A stretch of DNA of 64,000 bases. It comes from Melastoma dodecandrum. Taxonomy: Eukaryota > Streptophyta > Magnoliopsida > Myrtales > Melastomataceae. Both the position numbers and the translations under genes were made by a program. The notes beneath the pieces were generated by a model that made no database searches, was not told the DNA's origin, and saw nothing but the letters and a program-made list of their open reading frames with translations. The stretch is taken from positions 1-64,000 of the forward strand of contig JARUPY010000564.1 of the NCBI GenBank assembly GCA_029817715.1. The letters are read 5' to 3'. This document shows, piece by piece, positions 48,939 through 61,900 of this stretch. The number at the start of each line of letters is the position of its first letter. Within the stretch, counting starts at the first letter, position 1.

Positions 48939-51120
48939 CTCACGGGATTGATCCACGCGGAGAACTTGCGGAATGACAGCAGGCTCTGCGTTCATTCCCC
49001 ACGGTAAAAATAAGAACCACACCACCCGGGCATGCAAACTGCTAATTAAGAAAAGAAAACCTGCAATGCTCCGGCAAATGACGCGGCCGCTAACAACGGG
49101 GTGACGTATTCGGTCGTGTACGTCAATAGCAGGCTTCCTCCGATTACAGGATCCTGCGATGAAGGAATGTTAATTGCCTCGGAAGTCAATATGTCTAGGA
49201 TGCTAAATCAAAGGTAATGAACATACATGCTTGATCTGAAAGCAAGTTTAGCGTAGGCTACGATTGTTATTCATGTGATAAGGCTAGGCTTGCGAGTTAA
49301 GATGACTCGGTGTTACCTTAGAAGCAGCCACATATCCCAATAGAGTTGCTAAAACCGGCGTACTGCAAGGAGATGCGGCTAACGCAAAGGTAAGCCCGGC
49401 CAAATATGCTTGGACACCTGAAAATAGCAACAACGTTGCAATGAACAACTTAATTTAAAGGAAGATGAACAGAGATACTAGCAGAGAGCGAGAAATGCGA
49501 TTCACTTGATGGAAAATTTGCAGCCACGGAGCGGGGATCAAAGTTGTCGAAAAATGAAGGGAGCTGTAGTTCAATTATCTGCAAACAAAATGTTCCAAAA
49601 ATAATAACAGTCAACGTTGAAAAGAAGGACCTAACAGGATGTATACATGAAGGACTAATTAACCGACGGAATGAAATCGAGTTTATTACCTCCAGCAGAT
49701 TAAGACCCATGACAACAGCCAATGCAGAAGCCCCCAGTGGTAAGCCTTGCCCTATCTGCCCATATGCCTTCCCAGCAAACGAGGCTCCAACTCCTAGCAG
49801 TGCTAAAGTGGTTGCTAATCCTAATGCGAATGCAATTGAGTCGCCAACTACCTAACGGGCCAAAAATTGAGTAACATATAGTTGACAGGAGCAGGTTCGC
49901 ACACCTGACTTATAAATAACCTTCCTGGTCAGTTAAATCAATTAGGCAGAGAAATCAGATATCAAAGGCCCAACTCGGCTTCAAAATCTTACCTCTGTCC
50001 TACTTTTCCCCGAACCGAAAGCCCCTTCATCATTTCAAGACAGGTAAACGAAGAGAAAATTATGTCAGACCAAACGACTTGACATTTAAGAAACAAGATT
50101 GTGCTACAGTTTCATGCTCATTGTGAAATCTGGATGCTTACCTATATATCCCAATGTGAGTGGTAATACACTCAAAGTACAAGGGGAGAGACTGGTCACG
50201 AGTCCTGCCCCAAATATGACGGCCAAACTGCAGATTCCAACACGAGTGAGCCAATGGAAAGGGTACTCGAGTGAAATGAATGATAGAAGGTGTTAAAAAG
50301 AACCTAGTAAAACTGAGTGCTGATAGTTGGTCCTGCACAGCTTCGTTGGCCTGCTGCCGGCCGAATACAGGAACCCTCCGAACCAATCTCCTAAACTTCC
50401 TTCAGCTATGGTGTACCACGAAGTAGCCAACTCCTGAGCAGAAGTGTCAAACGCGAGCAACAACAATGAGGCAATCAGAAGTAAAAACACTAAGGTCGCC
50501 AATAACCGACATATACTAGAGAAATCAGCATAACAGAACTTTCGACATTTTGAACACGATGAAAAGCTCCTCACAGTCAAGTCTCGGGTACTTGCGGCCT
50601 TTGCAACATCAATTGCGATCAAGTTTACAGCTGCAGTAACCCAAAAAAGGCAAGCAGCTGTAAGTGTAGTAGTTAGACAGTCAATTCCAACTCAAAATAG
50701 TGAATCAATGCGAAGAAGCAGGTTGCCCTTTGACACAGCCGAAGAAGAATCAACATACGTTGCAGGTCTTGGCAGACAATACTTGCCAAAATTAAGCAAT
50801 TGCTATGATCTCTAATCAAACAGAAGCACAGTTGCTGACCACACACGATCACACACCATCGTGAATGAGGAGGCATTAATAGGCAGGCGCAAACTTAATA
50901 GCAGACCCGAAATAGAAGTCCAGAGCGCCCAATTCCCGAAACCGGCGGGATCGACGGCCGACAAAGAGCGGGACGGGCGGAGACGCCGATCACCACCAAC
51001 CGAACACACAACGCGTCTAACAGAGAGACAGGGGAGAGGAAGTGAAACTTCAAAAAAGGATCGAGGAGAGAGTGGGTTGCCGGGGAAGGGTAGAGGAAGA
51101 GCGCCGGCGCTCCAACCCAT
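48939..51120 (-). CDS. CCDA: Chloroplast CcdA-type thiol-disulfide transporter, broken
   Basis: Exons from the ATG at 51120 (transit-peptide-like start [12 protein letters not shown]) include 50575-50630, 50304-50433, 50142-50227, 49993-50024, 49690-49851, 49506-49578, 49317-49417, 49061-49153 and 48939-48985. The CcdA hallmarks are both present: [18 protein letters not shown] and [18 protein letters not shown], each with its redox Cys. [20 protein letters not shown] and [10 protein letters not shown] also match the plant protein. CcdA moves reducing power across the thylakoid membrane for cytochrome c and b6f assembly. Two faults were seen. The frame slips by one base between FLYSAG and [11 protein letters not shown] (near 50350), and after WINPV the donor at 48938 has no partner exon, with a hAT element starting 92 bp further. 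The exon 1 donor is uncertain. Confidence 0.82.
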
Positions 51121-51343
51121 CGTCGCCGCCCGGAGACAACAGTGAATAGTAGCGGAGGGAAATATAAAGTGGGAGGGGTGCCACGTCGTTGTTTATTGAT
51201 GGGGAACAGAAAACGACAAATAATATCCCCAAAGCCACATACTCTCCCCTCCTACACGCCTCCCCATAATAGTATTGCATCTGACTGAAGACGCATTACA
51301 TGCTGATAAGCAGCAGTTAGTTCTTTATCTGTATCTTCTTGAT

Positions 51344-54300
51344 TCATAGCTTGGAAGGCGGGTTGTACCATCCCCAGGGCTCATTTGATATGTACCGGGT
51401 GACCTGCTTCACTGTTAAGTAATTCTCCAGTCCCCTGATACAGAATTCCCAACCAATTCCTTTCTCGTTAGCATATGAAGAAATCTATGAGGCTGCCTCG
51501 TGATTCGGGAGGAGGGAGCGCGGAAACGTACCATTCCCCCAGTTCTCTACCAAAGCCGCTGCGTTTGTTCCCGCCCCACGGTGCCTGACAGAAACACGGC
51601 TGCGAACAGTTCACCCATACGATGCCGCAGCGGAAAGCCTACAATGCGGGCGGATGCAGATATAAATGGCATCAGCGAGTAAGAAGTTCTTCTCAAAGTA
51701 TAGCTGGGAATAAGAAGATTAATTGTTCACCTGCGTCAACCGATCACACCTGTCCAGGTCATTGGATATTACAGCTGCTCCTAACCCATAGCTGCATGGA
51801 TTCCACACTAAGATTTTAGGATCTCCAGATTCCGCACAATGCAGCCAGACTATGTTTCGCGTTAGGACTACACGGGAAAGAGATGGGAAACAAAGACTCA
51901 CTGTGTGTCGTTTGCTAGTTCGATGGCCTCTTCTTCTGTTTTGAATGTCTTGACACAGAGAACTGGCCCGAAGACTTCCTCTCTCCATATTTGCATCGAT
52001 GTAGATACATCAGTAATGATGGTTGGCTCCAGGAAGTATCCCTTCTTCAAGTGCTGTGATGGTTCCGATTAAAATAAAACATTTTCACTGCTACCCAATG
52101 ATGAATCACTGAAAAGGGATGAGTCTTGCATTGTCGAGGGCAATTCATTACCTTTGGACGACCTCCGCCGCTCAAAATAGTAGCACCTTCACTCTTAGCC
52201 GTCAAGATGAACTTCAATATTTTTTTGTACTGCAAAAAATTCAAACGACATTTGATTGAGCAAAACAATCAGGTTGGCCGTAACTCTTAACTCATATTTT
52301 TCCGAAAAAAAAAATGTTGTATGCTTAACTCTCTAAATACATATTGTTTTTGTTCAAACAACAATTTTAAATAAAGCAATATCAGCATATTTTATAAAAG
52401 GCCGGCATGTACTAATCTTAACAATAAGAGCAAACTAACTAGAAAAATACTGATTGTTCCACTTACCTGTCCTGCGCTAACGACGGGCCCTAACCTGCAA
52501 CCTTCTTCCAGAGGATCAGAAATTCTGATGTTTTGGGTCCATCTAACCAGCCTCTCCAAAAATTCAGCTGCTATGCTTTCCTGAGAGGAGGAATATTGTA
52601 ATTTAACAATTTGCAGAGGGACTGCAGAATCAATGGTGTATATATCCACAAGACAAGTTGACAGAAATCATACACATTGACTTCCTAATGGAAACCATAC
52701 TGTTATGGGAAACGAGGATACATGTTCAAACAAAGGGAAAAACAAGGAATCCCGCATCCAAGGAGCTTTTTTCGTACTCACATGAACAATAAGACGAGAA
52801 GTGGCACTACATATTTGACCATTCGTCCAAAAACATCCAAAGATGGTCCACTCAGCAGCTGGTTTGATTATTTACCGGACGAGAGAGGGAGAAAAAACAA
52901 ACAACTCAGTTTTGTCAGAGAGGCACTTTATTTCCTTCACAAAAGAATTATAAACCTGCAAAACTCGGCTGCCAACGAGGAAGAAGTTCAACTGCACCAG
53001 CAGATGTGACTAACCTTTATCAAGATCAACATCCTCAAAGATAACAATCGGGCTCTTTCCACCTAGTTCTAGGGAGACGGGCTGTAAAAGATGTGGATCA
53101 ATCCCTACAACATCAATTTTTCAAAATCGAACGTGTTTAATCAAGGTATGCTTCACCTTGACCATTTGAGCCGCAACTGTCATAATTCCGGTGCCAGTAG
53201 CAGTACTTCCAGTAAAGGCAATCTGCAAGGAGCTCTCTTTCAGAAATTAAAAAGATGAAAAAGAGGTGGTGCTGTGTTAAGTAAGATTCCAGAACATGTT
53301 CGGAACAATGAAGAAGCATTGCAAACATTGAAGGCTACTATGTGCCCATGCAGATTTTTTCTGTTGGTCCTTCAAAACTCAGCCAGTTGGACATGGGGTA
53401 TAAACCCGCGATTGTATCATTTGCTTCAATTCAAATTTGACGTCCAACCAATGCATAAAAGAAACCGATGCTCCTACAAACTAATCTCGACATAGCATAG
53501 ACTGCCCCAGAATAATAGAGAACAAAAACCTTGTCGACATGCGGGTGAGATGCCAAAGGAGCTCCAGCTTCAGGGCCTAATCCAGTCACGATATTCAGGA
53601 CTCCAGGAGGAAGACCCACCTCTTGACATATGGCACCGAGCTCTAAGCATGTCCTGAAGTGAAAAGATTAACTATGCTCATCCAAGAGGTCAAAACCACC
53701 AACACAATACACAGCAGCTTGTTGAAATAAAGACATACACTGATGTCAATTCAGATGGTTTCAATATTGCAGTGCAGCCAGCAGCTAACGCCGGAGCCAC
53801 TTTCCAGGTTGCCAACAACAGTGGATAGTTCCTTCAAACATAAAAAAAAAAAGGAAAAACAGAGATTGCATAAAATTCAACATACATATGACCACAAAAG
53901 CAAGTGAATAAATCCACGAGAGATAAACACTACATACCATGGAGTAATCAACCCAACAACACCAATTGGTTCCTTGACGACATGACTCTTAAATGTATCC
54001 AATGGAAGAGAGATGGGAACTTTTCCCTTTGCATCCAAACCTTCAGCCAGGTCTGCATAGTACTCAAAGCACCCAGCAACATCATCCTGTATCACATCAA
54101 TCACCGCCGATAGAAAAATAAGTCAGTAATAGCCGCTTTAATCACAGGAAGTGTGAATCCCCCACTCCAACGTGGGCACCAACCAGAACTGGCTGCACCA
54201 GCTATGATACTAAAAGTTCCAAAAATAAAATACCATATCCCATGCTGCTTCGTCTAAAGGTTTTCCACAATCAATAGCCTCGAGTCTTGCTAGTTTGGAC

Positions 54301-54967
54301 TTCTTCTCTGTGACCTGCAAAATGCGAGACTCAACAAATCAAAACATCATCTAACTTCATCACAGTATTATAACAAAAAAACAAACAGAAGCGCAAAAAC
54401 AAAGGCCGCCAAGAGAGAGAAAAAAGCTGCTTCCAGACACCTTTGCCGCAATTGCACGTAGATACTTGGCACGAATAGCACCGGGTGCAGCCGCCCAATC
54501 CCTCCCTCTGTTTCTACTGAATGCTCTTTGAGCCGCAACCACGGCCAACTCCACGTCTTCGGCCGTAGCAGCAGGAATATCTCCTGATTCAGTCCAACAC
54601 CCACACACACAAAAGAAAAAGAAAAGAAAATCAGCGGAATCCAGAAACCGCTACAAAAGAACAACGATTCTCCCAAGTAAGTAACCAATGACTGACTTTA
54701 TTGGCCAAAATCCGAACCGACAAGGCACATGGAAAGATTAAGACAATATCGGATTCCAACAACTCGGTAGGTCCGGATGAAGAACTACCGCTAAATCAAT
54801 CAAACCAGGGGAAAGGAAATCCCAAACAGCAAAAACTTAGTAGTAGTTGGAGTGGGATCAAGACCGATGATCTCCCCGGAGGAAGGGTTGATGACGTCGA
54901 TCCGATTGCCAAGTACTGGAGCTCTCCACTCCCCATCGATGAACAGCGTTCGTCTCGGCACCTCCAT
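51344..54967 (-). CDS. ALDH10A: Aminoaldehyde / betaine aldehyde dehydrogenase (ALDH10)
   Basis: Fifteen exons read in phase to 501 residues: 54865-54967, 54441-54583, 54234-54314, 53938-54086, 53739-53831, 53530-53653, 53157-53222, 53015-53081, 52782-52858, 52467-52580, 52152-52229, 51902-52053, 51731-51791, 51532-51638 and 51344-51434. The start is [20 protein letters not shown]-binding [13 protein letters not shown], the catalytic Glu in SLELGGKSP and the catalytic Cys in [13 protein letters not shown] are intact. The end, [10 protein letters not shown], carries the peroxisomal targeting signal SKL. Plant ALDH10 enzymes oxidise 3-/4-aminobutanal from polyamine breakdown and, in some species, betaine aldehyde to glycine betaine. 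The substrate cannot be settled here. The stop lies 224 bp before the ccdA start. Confidence 0.95.
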
Positions 54968-55586
54968 CACCCCAACCACCCGCGCGGACGACGTCGTTTC
55001 CGTTGGGCAGTCTCGTTAAAAGAGGGAATGAATGAATAACGTGACACCCCCCACCCGCCCCCTTCCGTTTCTTTCATAGTCTATTTTTTTATTTATTTAA
55101 GTTAAAGTCAGACGCGTCCTAATGTGCGAATCATCCGGAATAACCATAGACTATATTAACTGTTAAGTGAAAAAATATTTCATAAACTAAAATAGTAACT
55201 TTTTAAAATTCCTCGAAAAATATTTTTAATTCGAAAATTTAATTTCTATTTATAAAGAATCCTATATTTTTAACACGAATTTAGGCCGAAAATATCACCC
55301 AATTTCATTTAATTTTTTTCAATTTTTTATGATAAATTCAGTTTTTAAAACATCTCAGTCGTTTACGAATAAAATTATGTTTTCTAATATCAAATTATGA
55401 ACATTATTTGACGAATTTTACAAATTACTGTCATAACAAATCTTATTTTGCAACATAGCTCTACATGGTCATCGGATCATGTACATGATACCCAACCCAA
55501 AACAGGTTAATGAATTACAAAGGAAAAGAATTATAACAAATTGGAAGGGAGAAACAAAGAAAGAAAGTAGGCCTAGGGGGGATGCT
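54968..55586. other. ALDH10 promoter and AT-rich spacer
   Basis: The first part should be the ALDH10 promoter. 55080-55460 is very AT-rich, with no gene. Confidence 0.45.
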
Positions 55587-55853
55587 TTATTTATGGGTGG
55601 TCTTGTGGTACTTGTCCTTGACCCAGTGAATCCCAAAGCTAGTCCCTTGCTTGACCTTCCTAACACCATGGGAGGCCACGCTCTTCGTCTTCTCCACCCC
55701 CTCGCTGAACTTCTCCTTGTACTTGCTGTTGCCGGAAGCAGACAAGACCCCCCTTCTTTTCTTGTCGGAACCAAAGGTTGCCGGCTCAGGGTTGTAATCC
55801 CATTGGTCTGCCCACGATGCACCCCCATGTGCTGATGAGTAGCTCCTCTCCAT
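55587..55853 (-). CDS. Small conserved plant protein of unknown function
   Basis: One uninterrupted exon encodes 88 residues. The start is MERSYSSAHGGASWADQWDY, the middle is basic (SDKKRRG, KYKEKFSEGVEKTKSVA) and the end is GIHWVKDKYHKTTHK. I recall short plant proteins with the same start and a similar IxWxKxKY end, all without known function. A GTG just upstream in frame is not needed. A CAG acceptor-like site before the ATG suggests a 5' UTR intron. There is no signal peptide or membrane segment. Confidence 0.75.
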   Translation of the reverse strand: MERSYSSAHGGASWADQWDYNPEPATFGSDKKRRGVLSASGNSKYKEKFSEGVEKTKSVASHGVRKVKQGTSFGIHWVKDKYHKTTHK

Positions 55854-56572
55854 CACTGTAATATCAAGAATAGGAAGGAACTCTGGGGAGAAACGAAGAT
55901 TGGATATTGAGATTATAACAGAGAGAGAGAGCGAGAGATCTCAGGGAACTGGGTGAAGTTTTTTTTGCTCCTGTTTTCTTGGGAGGGCATGGCTTTATTT
56001 ATACATACCTACTCATATGGTTTGAGGTGGAAGCTTCCGTTCGTAGGGGCCTGTGATTTGGGTCAGCAATTGCGTGTTTTATGACATCTTTCTTAGATGT
56101 TTGATCTCATTTAGACTAATTCCACACGCTTGGAGCTGTCCTTTTTTTGTGTCGATATTTCATTAAGTTTACATGTCCAGATGGTCAACATAGGTATACT
56201 CCATTTTAGTTCAAACTAATCACACATCCCCCCCCCCTCTCATATGAAAAACAACGACTTAATCAACAAAAACAAAAGGGAAGTTACCTTGGTGTGTTGA
56301 TTTGGACTACCCTAACTCTGGAAGCTTCCGTTATCGCCAGACCGACCTGTAACGCAAATGTCAACAGTTACACAAAAGAAAAGGTTTACAGCCGCTCATG
56401 ATGTAAGGAGCAAGAGGACCCTTGAAAGTGAAAGTAAGATGGTGACCAAAGAGTGTTTTCTAGAAAGTTTTGACCGTCAAGGAAACAAAACCAAGCATAT
56501 ATACTCGAGGAGGATAATCTATTCGCACCTTGGCTCGTATCCAAGGGCGAGTGTTTTATTCAAGAGTATCCT
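55854..56572. other. Spacer between small protein gene and RsmG stop
   Basis: Promoter of the small gene with a GAGA tract at about 55920-55935, then RsmG 3' UTR. No gene was recognised. Confidence 0.45.
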
Positions 56573-58408
56573 CTACAAAGGTTCTTTCGACGGAGTGCCG
56601 GGATCGCGGGGATATCTCCCCGGGGTGGGTCGTTCTTTCAGGCAAATAATTGCAGTTCTCTGTCCGTAAGGACCCGACGATTCAACTGGACAATTAATAA
56701 AAATATATGCTTCTGTTATTGGACAAAATAAAATCTGTGGAGACAACTTAACATAAAAGAAAAGGGCAATGTGATGGTTTTTTACCTGTAGAGACTTTCA
56801 TTACTGAACCACCCATTAGCCGGATTGCTCTTGCGGCATTCTTTACTTCATCCTATCACAATACATGAGTTTTTAAGAAAAGATCCATGAGCATGTATTG
56901 AAATAAGGGATTGTGATAATGACGGACACGTGGTTCAGGTACTTTCTTATTACAAAAACCTCTACAAAAGCGCAACAACCCCATTTAAAGCAGGCATGTA
57001 ACTTTTCCCAAGTAATGCTTCGAGATAAAGTAATGCCACTGAGGAATTACTTGTACGGCTAAGATTGTTCAATTCGTCTACAAGCAATTACAGCTAACAT
57101 AAGTTGAGGCAACTGGAAAACTTGTAAGGAGTTAGCAAGGAAAAAAACCGAGGGACCCTGATGTTGAAGTCAAACTAAACAATCAATATAAAGACTCATC
57201 ATCCTATTACACGATAGGGTAGGGTGATACAGACCTGAGGATCATGACCTTTAGCAGCCACAAATAATCCACCAACTCGAACAAGTGGAAGACAATACTC
57301 AGCTGGAGAATTAATTCAATCAAAAGAACTTGAGCACAATGAACTTTACAATAGGGGCAAATTTAAATGAAACAAACTTATAGACATACAACTGTGACTG
57401 AAAGAATAGTCATCGATGTGCTCCTGTATCAATCCATGAAAACAAAAATGACAGGATTAGTAGAAACCTAGGACTCGCATTTCTGCCACTGCTCTGGCAA
57501 CTGCTACATCAAAACACTCCCTGAACTGTAAACTCCGGCCCAGATCCTGCCCAAAAGTGCATTGTACCAAATACAAGTCAGACATTCGAAGTGAAAACAA
57601 CCGATCGACAATAAGAAGCAATGCTTCTCCACACCTCAGCTCTTCCACGAACCACCTCAACATTTGTCAACTCGGTAATCCTCACTGCATGCTCCAAGAA
57701 AGTGCACCGCTTTTTCATGGACTCCAGAAGAGTCACCTGCCAATCTTCACTTCAATGAGAAATAGGGTGCAGAGGAAGCAACAAAACAGCACGAACCACA
57801 CTGTCCCAAACCACAGATACGGGTTCATGGACCTTGTGCCAAAGTAAAAGAGGTTCCCTATACCTGGGCGTGCAATAGCAAGCATGATCCCGGGAAGCCC
57901 AGCGCCACTACCGACATCAACAAGTCGCAAATTTCCCACGGAACCATCACAAAAGGACGAGCACGAGTTGCATAGCGCCGGGACGATCGCCAGAGAGTCC
58001 TCGACGTGCCTCTCCATCACTTCCCCTGCCTCCCTCACAGCAGTTAAATTCATCCTCTGGCGCAAACAACATCAGTTCCCTTTTGCAACGATCCGTTCTC
58101 CAGCAGAAACAATTCACTACAGTACGAAATTACGGGAGCGAAAAGAGAATACAGAGGGGAATCACCTGGTTCCACTGCAGGAGGGCATCTACATACAGTC
58201 GAACCCGCTCCCTCTGCTGCGTATCAAGGGCTTCGAACTTCGAGAGACTCGCCCGCAGGGGCTTCGATGCCGCCGCCGCAGCAGCAGCACATTCCGAGCG
58301 GATCCTCGCACACTCAACTCTCACGATCGGAAGGCGTTTGACGAAATTCCCCGCAGAGAACGCCGAGGCGCCAAGGCACGGGACCACCCTGGCCCAAACT
58401 ACACCCAT
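56573..58408 (-). CDS. RsmG (GidB) 16S rRNA m7G methyltransferase, probably plastid
   Basis: Seven exons (58166-58408, 57864-58056, 57635-57744, 57468-57546, 57235-57302, 56786-56852, 56573-56685) join in phase to 290 residues. The RsmG order is clear: [20 protein letters not shown], the SAM-binding loop [65 protein letters not shown] and [15 protein letters not shown]. Bacterial RsmG methylates N7 of G527 in 16S rRNA. The Ala/Arg/Ser-rich first 60 residues suggest an organelle presequence, most likely plastid. The ATG at 58408 ([10 protein letters not shown]) is the first in frame; an upstream GTG is ignored. Confidence 0.92.
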
Positions 58409-58958
58409 TCCCACCACCGTACCCTCCTCTAACACTCGCACGCTTAAACGTTTTACTCTGTATTGAATTGGGCCAGGAAAGAAAGCCCACTTAATCTACA
58501 AGTTCTAAGCCCATTATGACCCGTTGGCCCATGAACAAGCCCATGTAATGATGAAGGGAATTACAAGCCTAGTTGCTAGAAATAGGAGATGAAATAAGAA
58601 CAAATGTAAGATCCTTTTAATATTATCATGACATTAACTCAACAAAATTACATCGCTATACCCAAAAAAGAAAGAAAAAAGAGAACATTTTTTTACCCCA
58701 AGGGAAATGGTACAAACCAAAACTGAAAAATGTGAGTACCCAAAATAGAAAAAGAAAACCCTCTCAACCCTCCTCGTTACAATACCACCGCGTCCCGACA
58801 GACACTCCTCTGAAAATCATGACACACATTGATATATAAATGATTTTCTCCTGGTAAAAACTCGGAGAATGTTCGGCTTTAGAAAATCACAAAGAAATGG
58901 ATTGCAGGAGAGATAATTTCAAACTATGCACAAAAAACGGCGGACCAGGCTTGTATCC
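58409..58958. other. RsmG promoter and MOS14 3' UTR
   Basis: Short spacer between tandem minus-strand genes. No further gene was recognised. Confidence 0.5.
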
Positions 58959-61900
58959 TCACTGATACGGTGCGGACACCATGTTCAACTCCAACGGCCT
59001 CAAAGCCGCTTGGACAATCTCCTGAACTGTCCGGTTCCTGCAGCAGACATCTGATAGCTCCTCGATGGGACCCATGAGAGATTCCACACTTGCTCCGGAG
59101 GCCGCGTCTGACAATGACTGTAAAAATTGGGAGCACTCCGCTTCTGTTACCGCTGTGAGAGGGATTAAGGAGACGCAATTCCTAGCCCACTCCAATGCTT
59201 GTAATTTATATGTCCGGGTGAGAGCCAGCAGGGCATACGCCACCTGATCAAGAAGCAACCATGCAACTTAAACATTAAAATCAAAAGGTCAAATCCACCT
59301 AACACCTGGCCAGCTACACAGAGTAGCAAATTCATTAAATGTAGAAAAATCAGCAAACCGTTTGCCTCAGTCTCCAGTTTTCTTTCTAAATTAACGTGGT
59401 AATCATCAGTGAATAACCTAGCAATGTTAAAAAAGGAAAAGGAAAGGAAAGGGGAAACAAATATATAGAAATACAACTCTCTTCTCAGGTAATATCCAAT
59501 CTCACCATTTCTAACCGAGAACTTGGAAGTGCTCCTGTCATCGATGCGATCAAAATTCTTGTCATACATGATCCTCGTGGAATAACAATAGCATCCCTTA
59601 TGGATATGCACTGTTCTCCAGGAGAAGATTTTTCCAGGTCGAAGATATCGGTGAAGAAGGTCAATATAGAATTTGAGGCTTCTCTGCAAGCAGACAACAA
59701 CCATCAGGTTTATAAATCAACTACACAGCAATATGTTGATTCGTCTAATCAGTCTCATGATATAAATGAGCATTACCAAGGAATATCCATGCAAAGAACC
59801 AATTTTAAAGTACCTATGTTGTATGGTAACACCAGTCAGAGCACAATCCACTAACGAGGGAAATACATCCGCTGGTATAATCAGTTGTGGGCAATAACGA
59901 ATGCACCTTGACGCTAGCAAAAAACAATCATCTGCTATGTCGGGCCGGGCTGTGAACTCCTGCAAAATGAGACAGTTTGAGCGCAAAGACAATGCGCTAA
60001 AATAAAGCTAGGACGCTGTGATCTTAATGAACCTTGATGTTGGTCAGAAGACACGTCGTCTGCCTAAATAGCGTTTCAATCAAACTTTTCAAATAGGATG
60101 AACATGATGGGTCAGATCCGAATATCTGTAGCAAATTGAGTGTGATTTAATAAATATTATTATCCAATATGTTATGTCCAAGTAGAAATGGGCACTATAA
60201 ATAACCAAACTTCACCTTAATAACTTCACTTGAGAGATACAGAAAACAAGGTTGGTGGTGCTGTTGATAGAGGGCTTGGATTTCTTCTAGCATCGCTCCA
60301 ATTGTAATCCCCATAAACCTTTTAGAAGTTCTTACCTATCAAGGAATAGATAACATTTAAGGCTTTCGACATAATGAGACAAGCACTTCATCATTTGCTG
60401 AAAATTAATTCATCAGCTTATGCCCCATCTAGCCAAACTAGGAAGCATTCTAGAAATGCATATCTTTACTTATCAGAAGAACAAGCCACAGACCGCCACA
60501 TTAGTGTTATGAGGACCTATAGACTGGACAATTACAAAAGAGAGTTCATTGTCATTGTTCAGAGGGTTATAGAATACTTACAGCATATTTACAAGCTCTA
60601 CAAAGAGACTCCATTGTCCGCATATCCCAAGCCCGACTACAGCATATTCATTACAGTCAAATCAGATGAGGACAGTGAATGATTACATAGTAAACATGTA
60701 TCATACTCACGTGTCAAAGATTGCTTTGAAAATTGGCCAGAGCATCTGGACAGCTTCTGCCACGGCCTCTGGATGATTTACATATCTGACTTACATTCAT
60801 GGCATAACATAAGACTGAAACAGGCATTCCAATACAAGAAACCACTTTCCATGCATAATTAATTAAAAAAACTAACCTAAAAATGTAGGCCATGCGATCA
60901 ATATGGACAGTCAACTCTCGGGCGTGCCTCTTCCCCAAATTTTCTGAGCCTTGATTGATCATTTCCTGACCTCAAATAAACTACAATTAGAAGAATCCTA
61001 TGATTGCCCGATTCATCAGTCAGAACCAGACCAACCTGTAAAGGTGTGACAACGGGCATGAATATTGCTTCTAATGCTTTCTTTGAATTGTCAGGAGGAA
61101 GCTCTGATATAACCACACTACAAATAAAAATTTCTCAGCATGTTGAAGGAATTGTTTTTCACGACAAACCCAAAAATTATCAACAACATCCATGATACAA
61201 TAATAGCCTACCTTAGTGCTTCGACCAAATTCAAAGAGTCCTCTGCAGAAACTTTCAGCAGTCCTTCCCCATTAAGTGCTATCTGATATATGTGGTACAG
61301 GCCTTCTAAGCATCCAAAGAGCTTCTTTCGACAATCTATCATCCATGCAAAGAGAAAACTAATAAGCAAATAATGAAACTGTTAGACAGATAGAAGCAAG
61401 CTCAACAAAAATTCTTGAAATTCACAACCACTCAACCCAAATAAATAACATACCCCAATAGTAATCAAACATTGAGCATACAGACTACCAAAACGAGAAT
61501 TTTGGAAAGAATAACCAACACCATGAGAACAATTTCGTTGGATTTTCAACGAAGAATCATTTTATAAAATGAGTTGGGAGAAAATCAGAAAACCAACAGA
61601 TGTATTCCACCCAAAAGAAAGAAAGCATGGTTGCAATATAGCAAAAATGAAAGGGGAAGAGAACCGTTGTTGCACATCCTGATTTATTCTATTGTTGTGC
61701 TTGCACCTGAAATCTAAAATCTCCCATTTGGAGCTTTTGAAAAAAAAAATCAGACAAAAGAAAAGAGAACTGAGAAAAAGCAATATACCATTGCAGATAT
61801 GCCTGAATGAGGAAGCAGCAGCGGCAGCAGAATCTTCAGATGTGCTCATTCCCTTTGTGAGGATTTCTATTAGGGAAGGCAACATGGAGGGACCACAAGA

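Noticed and set aside
55469..55835. Two long frames overlapping the small protein gene
   Set aside because: They are shadows of the 88-residue gene, whose start and end motifs are conserved.
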